A stretch of 64,000 nt of DNA, taken from Pezicula radicicola. Its lineage: Eukaryota; Ascomycota; Leotiomycetes; Helotiales; Dermateaceae. Position 1 is the stretch's first letter, and every line of letters starts with the position of its first letter. Of this stretch, positions 44,597 through 56,615 are shown one piece after another. The notes under the pieces were generated by a model. It had not been told where the DNA came from and did not search any database. It saw only the letters and a list, made by a program, of their open reading frames with translations. The stretch covers positions 621,975-685,974 of the forward strand of contig PDUO01000016.1 in assembly GCA_003008705.1 (NCBI GenBank), in the 5' to 3' direction. Both the position numbers and the translations under genes were made by a program.

Positions 44597-45522
44597 TTAC
44601 AATATGACACAACGACAGCCTGCCGTGCCTTCTCCACCCTCTGCATCTCTAGCCAGTGCCTTGCTTTTCGAAGCATCCTCTTCATCCACAATATCCTGGG
44701 GTCTGACGGTCATGTGTACTACGTTCGCAGCTTCGGCATTGAACTTGCACTCTGCAATACTTGAAGTCAGCCATCCACCGCTGGAAACACGACAAGTTCT
44801 TTGGAAACAATAATTCTTAGTAACGTACCTTTAAGTGGTGTGTTGTCATCCAGTAACCTTCCGAAATAGATCAGTCGTATGCTGCTAGGACTACTTGGCT
44901 GCGCCTCCCATTCCTCTCTCCATTCCCTCAATATTAATTCCTTCAAGGTATACACGCTGATGCTATATGGATCTTTCCGCCCTCCATCCGTCACGCCTGG
45001 TACAGAGACATTCCGCTTGGTCAAGTACTTCTCATCAATCTTATATGGGTGCCGTGCTCCGGACGTGAGGAGTAATGTGATGACTAGAACTGGACCTGAA
45101 TCACTGGTGACTGTTGGAGGAATAGCTTCCACGGCGGGACCAATTGCTGCTGAATCAAATCGAGACATGGCGGGAGCTGAGGATGATGATTCTGCTGCTG
45201 CGTTCGTGTCTGTGTTCTCATTGTTCGTCAACGATAAGGGTGGTTTGGATGCTTCGGAGTTGTGTTTGGTTGCGTCTGTAGAAGCCGTCGCCTTGGGCTC
45301 TTCTAGGGATGTGATTGTCGCTGGAAATGATGGATTCATGGGCGAAGACTCTGGGATTGAAACATCATTGAGCAGCCCTCCTTGCGAACCTGCGCCTGCT
45401 CTCTTTGAAGTGTCGAGGTCGGTCATCTCGACAGCAGCACTTGGTAGTGATTGTGCGTTATTCGAAGGGAGTTCACTTTGGGTTGTGCCATGGCCTGGGG
45501 TCGAGTGATGAGGGGATGCCAT
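44597..45522 (-). CDS. UBL3/MUB-like membrane-anchored ubiquitin-fold protein
   Basis: Two exons, 45522-44829 and 44751-44597, total 849 nt, 282 residues. The first half (1-150) is Ser/Thr/Ala-rich and disordered. The ubiquitin-like fold starts near residue 153 (PVLVITLLLTSGARHPYKID), continues SISVYTLKELILREWREEW and SSIRLIYFGRLLDDNTPLKG, and is completed by the second exon (ECKFNAEAANVVHMTVRPQD). The C terminus is CRCVIL, a CaaX box of the kind prenylated in UBL3/MUB proteins (animal UBL3 ends CCVIL, from memory). So the protein is expected on membranes, where plant MUBs recruit E2 enzymes. Ignoring the second exon would cut off the fold and the CaaX box and give a spurious LLRIIVSKELVVFPAVDG tail. 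Role in fungi is unknown. Confidence 0.88.
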
Positions 45523-48043
45523 TGGTGTAGAGAGGGCGGGCCCGGGTTGGGGTGTGGTTGAGGATGTAATGTGCTAAAAGCAATGACCTGCAGCAGATTG
45601 AACTATATCGGCATACGATTCTCCCCGACCGAAGACGCGACGTGTAGGTTTAAGGGCAAAGGCTCAATTGACCCTATGAATACAGTGCGATATGGTGATT
45701 TCGAAAGGGGATTAATATTTGGTTGAGATCCACGGGTTGCTTAACTATAGAACGGTAGCCCTTGGGGCGTCCCTGAGAGAGAGTCCGTTCCCGCCCCGGC
45801 GTCGATCCAAATGCGAGTGATGGGGGTCTCCCGTCGAAGAAGGGGCAGAAAGAAGTGGGCTCGCAAACAACTATTATTTATTAGGCACTGGATTATGGTC
45901 TGTACTTGAATCTCCTTAGTATTCTAGCAACATGCAGAGGATGAGAAGCAGTGAAGTGAAGACAGACGTGCGATCGTTGTGTTCCAAGCATGGCATGGCA
46001 TTGCATGTTCTTCTTCACTCAAGGACAGGGTTCTTGAAGCATGTTTGGTCGTCGCCACATCACCGAAACAAGAATTGCTGCCCGTCCGTCATCTATGATT
46101 TATCTTGCTGGCGTCTCACTTCCACTGAGGTACAGTACGGTGGATTTACAGTACGGAGGTCCCTACTGTACCTACAGTTCTCACCATCCGGCATTGTCGG
46201 ACGGATAGACCGGACTGGCCATAAAGTGATCAGCCTCAAGTACAGTACCATATTGGATCCGTACGGTCCGCACCAGGTGGCCTGTTGACAGTGGTTGCAG
46301 CATTTCTTATTATTATTCATCTGAAGCTGGTGCTTTGCATCTTTAATTTCAAGGTCATCTATGTTTCGTCGCTTCCGTGCAATGCCTCACTCGCATGTCA
46401 GATGAGGTAATCGGTGTTGCCTTGAAGATCTAAAGGCAGAAGAACTCGAGTGCTTTTGGATTTGGCGTCTTGAACTTCCTCTTCATTTCGGAGCCAGAGT
46501 TTTGGTTTATGCCATTTTTCATTATGAGAGGAGGACATGGCTCTACACATACTAGGGTATCTGCTATTAGTTCTCCTATCAGGTTTGTGTAACAGTTCAA
46601 GTGGTACGTAGCATGAATTTCTAGGAAGTTGTTGTAGAAAACTTCTATCCATCCACATGTCTTATCGTAAATTGTAGCAAAATGTCAGAGGGAAGCTGTG
46701 GAAACAGCTACGTGTCTGTTTCTGTTTCTAGGGAACTTTTATGTTGATTACTTTCCTGTCCAACGCCATTTCTTCTACCAAACACAGGAGTTGGTATAGC
46801 CCTTTTACTGTTGGATCTCTGAATGCGTGCACATACGTTATTTCATTGCTACTATTTAAATCATTTGAGGATATAAAATTTCAATCGGTGTACATTACTC
46901 TACGAATTGGTTTATAAGAGAGTATTTCGAATAGCTGTCTATTTAGAAGTAAAAGACGGACTTGGGTAACTTACTTGATTTGAGTAACTTGCTTGCCCTA
47001 TCAAAATGATCTTCTATAAACCGATTCATACGGTATATCGATATCTTAGAGATGGTTTTGAAGTGCACAGAATATTTCACTCTATTCGTAGGTTTAGATG
47101 CCATTATTGATCTGAGGTGCTTAAGTTCATTCTCAAAGGCAGTCCCGATAGGACTAGTAGTGAAGCCAAGTAAATTACTTAAGTCGAATAAGTTACTTCA
47201 GTCAGACCGAAAGACTTAGCGACGACAGCGTAATTTAACCCTTACCGCTTTTGTATGGGGACTACTTAAATCGAATGTCTCCATAAGCCTAAGCTATATC
47301 TTCATAGAGCAGATCCCTTGGATGTCCTCAGAGTTTGTAAAGTTTCTTACCGTGCTCAAACTTAGGTTATCATACTATTTCATTTGAAGGGATAGTTCCG
47401 AAGTTGAAAAAGGAACTTAATCAACTTGTATGATGGTAACTTACAAAATAACCTAAACGACATTTTGCTTTTTCAACCGATTACTGCATCTCAGCTCAAG
47501 CCATCATATTACACTAGCGTCAACGAAGTTCGTTGCGTTTCAAATGGATTGGTACATCTGCTTAGCTACACCACTACTGTTCGTTCTGTACAACTCCGTA
47601 TTCAGCCTTGTTCTTGGCATCTGATTCCGCCTACAAAGAGTCGTAGTCAGAATTTCTATTCAACGATTCTCAAATACGCAGCTCAGCTATGGTTGACTGT
47701 ATTAGGAGCATTGGGTGGCTCACGAGCGCTCTATGTGGTCACACGTACAAACATAGGCTTCTTGGCAGTGACTTCTAATGGCAGCTTTACCAAAGAGTAA
47801 CACAAGCTGGTGAAGCTGCCAAAAGTCTTGCTTCAGCTATGGAAACAATTGCTCTGCTTTCCTGTTACGTTCAAGTGCTTACAGAAAGCCACAGAAAGGC
47901 ACTCTACTCCGGTCTCATGTATCAATTATCATCTTAAACTCCGCCGTATTTTTGTGTATAAGATGGGAGAGTTCCTAAGGTAGAAGCGAACCAACTCACC
48001 CTTCATGAGATTCTTCATATTCTCTTGCCAATTCCAAGATACA
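45523..48043. other. Long AT-rich intergenic region (2.5 kb), no gene supported
   Basis: It spans the UBL3-like promoter and the leader of the secreted protein. GTACAGTAC-type palindromes cluster at 46130-46250. Composition is AT-rich from about 46650 onwards, and a decayed inverted repeat lies at 46903-47030. Short open frames (up to 124 codons, 47426-47800) have no recognisable content. Confidence 0.45.
46903..47030. repeat. Degenerate inverted repeat, possible relic of a small transposon
   Basis: About 33 bases on each side are inverted copies: left GAATTGGTTTATAAGAG-like (46903-46940) and the complement of CTTCTATAAACCGATTC-like (46995-47026). They match at roughly 28 of 34 positions, and several mismatches are C/T or A/G transitions. 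No target duplication was confirmed. Compatible with a RIP-mutated MITE or a decayed palindrome. Confidence 0.5.
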
Positions 48044-48798
48044 ATGCAATTCGCCGTCTCTACGATCGTGCTTGCATCGAGTATTGCCGTGGCTCAAGCA
48101 GCACCTCAATACTCTGGGATCGGCTCAGGAGTCATCACATTCCTAGGCGCAGGCGATGCTCAATATACGCTCCTGGTGACGCTTGAAGGGGAGCCAACTT
48201 ATACCTGCAAGTTCTCCCAAAACCGTTCACATATAGAGCTTGCTTGAGCAACCAATAACATACAATGTTACAGACAATCCCTTGAGCGTCTCATCAATCT
48301 CTTCCTCCTTCGACATCAAAACCAACTGCCAGCTCCAGACCGTCAACTCCGAGCCTGTGCTTGTCGAGGTATCAGCAGGCCTCTGGCAAGTCGGTCCTCC
48401 TCAGACGGTGACAGCAATCAGCTGCACAGCACCTATCACAAAGCGTAATCGACCTAAGGCAAACATTAGTTTCCACGGTGCAGCCGATGCTGTTTATAGA
48501 TTGTTGGTGCCATATAATGGAACCTACATCGTTCCATGTAAGCCATCAATGTCCCTGAAACGACTAAAGGCAATGCTGAGCTTACTTTCTTTTCATAGCT
48601 GGTCAACTGTATGAAATCAGCATCTCGTCCATTACTACCAACGACATTGCGTTCGACAAATTCTGCACGATCGTAACTCGGAATCCTGCTTCACCACCTA
48701 GGGAACTTTTCAAAGGATATTGGCAACTGAGTCCCCCAACCCCTATCCTATCTATCACATGTTCTTGCGATGTTATGCACACTAGTTGTTATGAGTAG
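48044..48798 (+). CDS. Secreted two-domain protein (internal duplication), effector-like
   Basis: Three exons, 48044-48206, 48274-48537 and 48599-48798, sum to 627 nt, 208 residues. A signal peptide is clear (MQFAVSTIVLASSIAVAQA). Two homologous domains follow. Domain 1 (about 29-105): ITFLGAGDAQYTLLVTLEG, then NPLSVSSISSSFDIKTNC and GLWQVGPPQTVTAISC. Domain 2 (about 112-195): ISFHGAADAVYRLLVPYNG, then LYEISISSITTNDIAFDKFC and GYWQLSPPTPILSITC. Each has two cysteines at equivalent positions. One phase-1 intron interrupts each domain at the same place; the first uses a GC donor (GCAAGT, 48207), the second GTAAGC (48538). Single-domain secreted proteins with a VGPPQ motif are, as I recall, common in filamentous ascomycetes with no known function. 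The upstream ATG at 48006 would bury the signal peptide, so 48044 is chosen. Secretion is inferred. Confidence 0.8.
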
Positions 48799-50019
48799 GG
48801 TAGACTCTTATGATCGCGATGGCCTGATAGTTGAAAAATGATTATAGCCTTGTCTTATGACTTCCTAATTCATGCGAGGTGATTTGAAGGTTTGGTAGTT
48901 ATCTTGTATTTTGTTGATGATTCGGAAATCCAGGATTCAACATCTTGGGGTTGAATTAGGTTCGTTTTGTGTTTTGTAGTCAAATATGTTAACCAAAATC
49001 TCATTTATTACCCACTGCTTTGCAAGAGAGAAGTCTAAGTAGGCTTATTTGGATCTATGAGACAATGTTTGACTACTTAAAATGAATCTCCTTTTCCTTA
49101 ACAGGATCATATCTCATTTTCTGGGAACCCAGTCTAGGTACTTTACTGATTTCTGGAGTTTTAAGGAAGTCTTTTACACCAGTAGCTTACTTGCTTCAAT
49201 AGACTTGTCCGACTTCCATGGATACTTAAACATGTCCATACACCAATATAGTCACCCCGCTCTTACACCACTAGGCACCAGGAGGTAATCACAGGCAATT
49301 TTGTGACATAGGAGAAGACGTCCCAAAGGGGCGCGGGAAGGCCCACACCTTAAGTTATTTGTGAGAGTCGTCTATCACGCAGGGCATTTTACCAATCATC
49401 ATTCGGGATTGATCGGAGAGTACTAAAGTTTTGGTCGGTCAGAAAGAAGTTAAGAATTTCTTGATATCGAACGCTTTGGAAGTAGGTGGCCATAGTAGTT
49501 AGCACTATTCTGAATGGAGACTCTGGCAAGGGATTTCATACTATAGATCGTCAGGACTATAAGATGTAATAATGACAACATATTCAATGGAGGCCATGAC
49601 GAACAGCTGCTTAAGTCAATAAAATTAATTGAATTCTGGTTTTTCAAGTGCAGTTTCATCACCACACAATTTCGAGTTCATGGAAATCTGAGCAATGAAC
49701 ATCGCAATGCCTTCGAGCCCTCTCAAATTGTCACTTTTGCAAGGCACTTTTCACTTTACCCGGTTTACGCTGGAAACAATTCATCTGGAGTCGTTCATTG
49801 TGTTTTGTCAACCTTGGAGATAGAATGACACTAGTGCATTTGCATGATTGAGTCTAATGCGAGTCTACAAAAGATGCGGATGCGCGCTCTCTATGCAGCT
49901 TCTTCCCAGGCGAACACCATTACTTCAGCGCCAGAAATTCTTTCTCGTGACTCTTACAAACATAGCACTTCATTCTGAGTATGCTCTAGACTCGTGGTAC
50001 TCATTCTTCAGAGTGTTAT
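48799..50019. other. AT-rich intergenic region, no gene supported
   Basis: 1.2 kb between the secreted protein and the PP2A stop codon, convergent. Short open frames are AT-biased and unconserved. Confidence 0.4.
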
Positions 50020-51303
<1,284 letters not shown>

Positions 51304-51968
51304 GTTGACTCTTATTCTACTTGTTCTCGATTTGTTGTTCGGCGTTGATGGTGGGGGATCTTTGGTATGACGAAGGGGTCGCGGTGTGGTGGCACTTTCT
51401 CAAGGCTGATATCGATTCGGGCGACAGAAGGTATCGGAAAGTTAGAGCTTGTGTTGCGTGAAGCCGTAAAGATGGGATAACGGTGGCCTTCCCCTTGGGT
51501 ATCACAGCGAGTATGGGGTTGTTTGATCTGGGGTCCAGCTTCAATTCATCATGGTCGCACGGCTGCGTCTGCGTCTTCTCGTTTACGCTAGTCTGCCAGA
51601 ATAGGAAAGGTGTCAAGAAGTGCAACAGCCTTGGGGGTTAGGAGGCTAAGTAGTTAGTTCGTCAGATTGATATTGATATCAGTTTATACACTCTGAGTGA
51701 CAACAACATAAATGTGCATGAGTAATATATCGAGAAGACTAATAGGCCAGCGAATTATTCTGAGGACCGTATACTTAGTTTGGCGAGCCAACAACGATAC
51801 TTTCTTTGACGCACCTCAAGGTAAAGTAGGACATTGAATGCCAGTCTTGCATATACCATTCGTACATAATTGCTTCGTTTACAAAGTTTACTATCTAACA
51901 CTGCTGCATTATTACGGGTCATATCCATGCGGATTTTACAGCCCTACGGTACTCTACTTTTACTAGGC
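51304..51968. other. Intergenic region between PP2A and EXO84
   Basis: 665 bp with the PP2A promoter and leader and the EXO84 3' region. A 102-codon open frame here (minus) overlaps the leader and lacks conserved content. Confidence 0.4.
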
Positions 51969-54177
51969 TTATGAAGTTAAACCTAGTCCCACCGACCCAT
52001 TTCCATTTGGTCCCTGAGTTGAAGGAGGGTCTCTCCCAATCAGACTCTTGAAATCCAAACCAACTTCAGAGAGCATCTTCGCATGCTCTTTCGCTTGCGT
52101 CATACATTGATTCCATACATCGTCACCCCGTTCACGACTGCTCAATTGTCTTGCGAGGATGGCATTGAACTCATCTACCTGCTCCTTCGCCCATTTCACA
52201 CATGCACTCATAAGTAATGGTGGGAAGCAGGTCTGAAAAGATGAAACCGTGTTGCGAATCACTGTGAAGTATACAAAGGAGACCTCCCAGATATACTGAT
52301 GAAGGTCGCCCTCGAAGATGCATTGCCTGTGAGTTATTAGCAAACGTTGGCATACGAGCTGACAGTACGCACCTGGATCTTTTGTGTATGATATTGCCCC
52401 GGGCTTCTAAGTAAGCTTCTCTTGCTCGGTCCTCAAAGCCCAACCGGGCCAGCCAAGTAACATTACGCTTAGTCTTTTTGAGTTCATTATGTGACTCGAC
52501 CAGTTCACGGGTGATGAGCCCTGCTAATTTAGTTGCCCTCTCATCAGCCTTGAAGGTGATGAAATCTTGTGCAACAGGGTTGCTCTTGAGACCTTTCGCA
52601 AGGGAGTTGAGCTTCTCAACACGCAGCACAGCAGCATCGAATCTTTGAAGGGCAATGTCTATATCAAGCTCATCCACCTGACTTTCTACCCAGCGAAGAT
52701 TCTGTTGTTTGCCATCTACTTCGATCAGCATGTCCTTGATATCAGACAGGGTCTCTAATAGCTCTGTCTTCTTCAGCAATCCAGGATCCCGCGAGGCAAA
52801 ATAGTTAATGGTCTCTTTGGCTTTGTTGCTGGTCTCCATCTCCGACCTGAGCCCTTTTCGGAGCTCTTCCACAGCTTTTCTAAAATTCATCATCAATGAG
52901 GCTTTATCGTTATCGTCAGGTTTTTCGGTCCTGTAAGTGAACGATTCCTGGCCGACACCTCTGATCATGATTGCGTCGGCCACTTTATTTCGTGTACTAG
53001 CTGATTCGCTGGTTCCTGCCAGATCCACCATTTCAATATCAAGTAAGGGCCAGCAGCGGTCTGCTACAAGTTTGGACGGTGCTTGCCGAGGGTCAGCACC
53101 GCTAGACCCTTCGACCTTTTTCTTTTTCCTAGAGGCTACAAGGAGGTGGTCATTCAAAAGAATGATCTGCATGGCTCGGCGAGACTTCCACGTAGCGTTG
53201 TCAAGCTCTATCCAGAGACCAGCATTCTGTACAACATGGCGGCCTGGCAGAGCAGGTAAGAACTTCTGAGAACCCTCGACAGTTTTCCATAATGCCTACA
53301 CAGAATTAATATTTACGCGCATAATAAAGGCCGATCTATTACCTGAAGTTGTGAGTTCCACATTGCAGTTCGATCAGCCACCGAGCTTCGTTTGTCTCTT
53401 TTACTCAAGGTTGAAGACAAACCAGTTTCAAAATCATCGGGAGCTGTCGGTCCTTGAGAAGATGCAGTTCTCAGTGCAGTTGTATTTGTTTTCAATTCAG
53501 ACATTAAATTTCGCAAGGCCCGCATCTCCCCTTTGAGCTTCTCGGCTTCCTTACTGATTTTGATGAATTGAGTCCTGTTCTGGTACACATTCTGTTGGAG
53601 GTCAGTTGACGTTCGACTGCGCATCTTTCTCAGTTGTTGTTGGTAATCTTCGATGTCTTGCTCCGAAGCATCGCCCAACAGGTTGGCAATATATTGTTCT
53701 GGTCTTAAATTTGGATCCCTCAAGGCTTTTTGATCAACAGCCAGTCCATTGCTCTTTGCAGGCGATGGGCCTCGGCCACGACTTGCAGCTGGAGCATACT
53801 GATTCGAGAGGTTTGATAAGTTAGGAATAGGAGGAGCAGTTGCGTCGAAGTCAGCGGGCAAGTTATTGAAGCGGGTGGAATAACGACGTTTGACGAGATC
53901 TGACGTCTGCTGTGGCCTCAGTTAGCAAAGTATGCAACATGACACAGCGCCTTGAGTTATAAATGTAAAATTATCTGAGCTGTACCTTTCCGCCAGTTAC
54001 TGGAGGTCGTTGTGGCGGTCTTTGTCGAGGGGCATCAAATGAAGACTTTCCCCCTCGACTCCGAGGATCATCTCCATTCTGCAGTACAGGACCTGATATC
54101 TGCTTTGGTGCGCTGATTGTTGGACGGCCTTTCCTCTTGGTTCGAAGTGAAATTCCTTTGCTCTTCTCATCAGACAT
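51969..54177 (-). CDS. EXO84: Exocyst complex component Exo84
   Basis: Exo84 is one of eight exocyst subunits that tether secretory vesicles to the plasma membrane. Four exons, 54177-53986, 53909-53343, 53295-52373 and 52326-51969, sum to 2040 nt, 679 residues. The N terminus MSDEKSKGISLRTKRKGRPT is basic. A Vps51/Exo84-type coiled-coil region follows at about 110-200 (LLGDASEQDIEDYQQQLRKM), then a PH domain at about 225-345 (LWIELDNATWKSRRAMQIIL, LNDHLLVASRKKKKVEG, RCWPLLDIEMVDL), then a helical Exo84 C-terminal domain (LRWVESQVDELDIDIALQRF, GNIIHKRSRQCIFEGDLHQY). The acceptor of exon 2 is CAGCAG (53912-53907), so two isoforms differing by one Gln are possible. An in-frame ATG at 54189 would add four residues. 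Divergent from TOM20. Confidence 0.94.
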
Positions 54178-54520
54178 CTTCGCACGCAAGACTCTACCGG
54201 AGAGTCAATGGCAGGGAAAGTTCAAGTTTACAGAGAGGCGTCGCTGTGTCAGTCAAGAGCCATGGCAAGCTCGGGAAAGCTCCAGCGTTTCAACGCGAAT
54301 AGCGGAAAGCACGACCATGCTTGAGTGCCTGAATGCTAAGGCCAACATTGTAACTTAAATTCTACGGAGTAAAAACTGCCCAGGTGCCGTCGACATAATC
54401 CAAAGAAGCTCCATCAAGCTCAAGCTCCTGCAGTCTACCCATTCAACTACAGGTAGCTCTCGACATTTGCGCTATCTGTTGCCTTTCCTCCTCGACACAC
54501 TATCTTCATTAACTGCCAAT
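54178..54520. promoter_or_regulatory. Divergent promoter of EXO84 and TOM20
   Basis: 343 bp between the two start codons. The right part is CT-rich (TTGCCTTTCCTCCTCGACAC), like many fungal transcription starts. No specific regulator site recognised. Confidence 0.4.
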
Positions 54521-55213
54521 ATGGTCCAGACATCAACTATTGTTGCAGCCACTGTGGGCACTTTCGCAACAGGTCTCGTTGGTTAGATGCTCGAGATTCA
54601 GCTTGCAGAGATAAATTCTGACATGTCTTCTATGTAGCATATGCTGTTTACTTTGATCACCGCCGGAGAACAGACCCAAACTTCAGAAAACAATTAAAGA
54701 AGGAATCGAAACGACAAGCGCGTGCTGCGAAGGAAGAGGCTGAAGCTCACACAACAAGACAGAGGCAGGCTATTCGGGATGCACTTCAAGAGGCGAAGGA
54801 TGAAGGTTTCCCTACGGATGTCGAGGAGAAGGAAGCATATTTTATGCAGGAAGTTGCTAGAGGAGAGGGTTTGAGTTCCGATGGTATCGCACCTCTTCCC
54901 CCTCAGCGCGCGAACAGATGTGCTGATCCTCTCAATTTATTTAGGTACCGACAATATTGAGGCTGCTCTTTGCTTCTACAAGGCACTAAAAGTCTACCCC
55001 CAACCATCGGACTTGATTACAATCTATGACAAGACCGTGCCAAAGGTACTGCAACATTTGAAACCCTTCCTTCGAGTATATGACTGACATGGGATATAGC
55101 CTGTCCTCGATATTCTTGCCGAAATGATAGCTCTTGATTCAAGCTTGAACGTTGGGCCATTTGGAGCAGGTCCAGGCTCTGACAGCGGAATGCCAAGTGT
55201 TGGCCTCGATTAG
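54521..55213 (+). CDS. TOM20: Mitochondrial import receptor subunit Tom20
   Basis: Outer-membrane receptor that binds presequences of mitochondrial precursors. Four exons, 54521-54581, 54638-54883, 54945-55045 and 55100-55213, sum to 522 nt, 173 residues. The N-terminal membrane anchor is [19 protein letters not shown] followed by [20 protein letters not shown], the typical Tom20 start. A charged linker ([19 protein letters not shown]) precedes the TPR-like receptor domain with [20 protein letters not shown] and [16 protein letters not shown]. The tail is Gly-rich and ends PSVGLD. Length is normal for fungi. Confidence 0.95.
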
Positions 55214-56615
55214 GACTGTTTCTACACCACCCACTCCTCCACTCCTTTCTATGCACCCTCCAACACGTCAACACTTTCTCCAAATCCCCCCACGGTCTCA
55301 AGAGCTATAGAAGGTAGAAATTCTTTTTAACCGGCTATGGCTCTATGTACATCAGCATGAACGGCGCATTTTCAATTCAACCTGTTCTGTGTAATTTGTA
55401 TACCTACTGTTGCGATTATGAGGCATCACCGCAGCCAAGCGAGCGCTGGGAAGAGCGCCAATATGTAATTTTCATGATGAGAAATAGACTATTAGCGAAA
55501 GGTGCTGCATCTTTCTTGGGGCTGGTGAAATATGAGCTGTAAGAGTGAGTTCCTCGGTTGGCAAGTAGTAGAATTCTTCACAGGTTTACGCTATTTTGAG
55601 CGGTTGGACCGGGCAGGGATATTCATCTTATTATTTTCTTAGTATGTTGCGTATCTACTCCCCATCAACTCACATCTGTCTTCTTGACATCTTGTTTCTC
55701 TTAATACGTATTTAACATGGACTGAATTCATCTAATTGTCGAAAGTTTATTTTTGTTTTTCACTAAGTCCCAAGGCTTGGCACTAAAATTTGAGGCTTCT
55801 CTTATATTGCTACATAAGGATGCAAGAAGTCGTGCTGCTAATAAACTGCTAGAAGAGTCTGATTGAAAGACTAGTTATTGAAAATTACGGATACCTTGAA
55901 ACAAAATTCGTTATTCAAATTTGACCAACTCATACTGTAGCTCTAGCACCTGAAGGGACTGCCATGGCAATACCTAGAACTGAGATTGCCCTACACATAA
56001 AGGAGCAAAGGGCGAATACTCGCTTGAAAGACTTTTAGAAGAGAAGAGACAGATGCAGTTATCACAAAGCCAGAAAACATGAAAGTACAAATTAGGTAGT
56101 GGTTTTAATTTACGTTTTACTGAAATAGGTGAGTAGAAAACTTGACTCTTTTGTCGTAAGGTCAATAGCAAGTTCAGAATGTCAGGTCATAAATGTCAAC
56201 TTTACATTCCGCAAGGAGGACTGTAAAGCGAGGCTTAGAATAAAAACCGATAAAATGTATTTAGACTTGAAGGCTCAAATACCTTAGCGATCTTGCTATT
56301 TCACTTGAGCGATCTGAGCTGAGGTTCTAATAATAAGCCTCGAAGGCTCGGAGGCTTGAAGAGCCCAACGCCCAACGGGAGTTCCCTTGCTTTAGCTCCA
56401 TCGCACGTGCAATGGTAGATCGCGTCTATGCGTCGCGACGAGAACCCCTGGCTGATAATTACACCTGAAAGTAAATCAACGCCAGAACTTCAACACTTCT
56501 TCAACAACCATCAAGCCTAGTATCCCTCCCGCATCACTAGATCTAGCCCGAAGGTTCACCGACCTGTATACGAATCTTTCTGCGATGAAATCGACTTCAT
56601 AGTTCGACAACAGCC
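55214..56615. other. Intergenic region, no gene supported
   Basis: 1.4 kb between TOM20 and the dynein gene. AT-rich in the middle (55600-56300). A small hairpin (AAGCCTC/GAGGCTT, 56335-56357) lies before the dynein leader. The 65-codon open frames here have no recognisable content. Confidence 0.4.

Noticed and set aside
44767..44828. C-terminal extension LLRIIVSKELVVFPAVDG of the UBL3-like frame
   Set aside because: It is intron read-through; the spliced form completes the ubiquitin-like fold and gains a CaaX box.
48006..48043. Upstream ATG for the secreted protein
   Set aside because: It would place 13 residues before an otherwise well-formed signal peptide.
56335..56357. Seven-base hairpin AAGCCTC/GAGGCTT before the dynein gene
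   Set aside because: Short inverted repeats of this size are expected by chance; kept only as a note in the intergenic entry.
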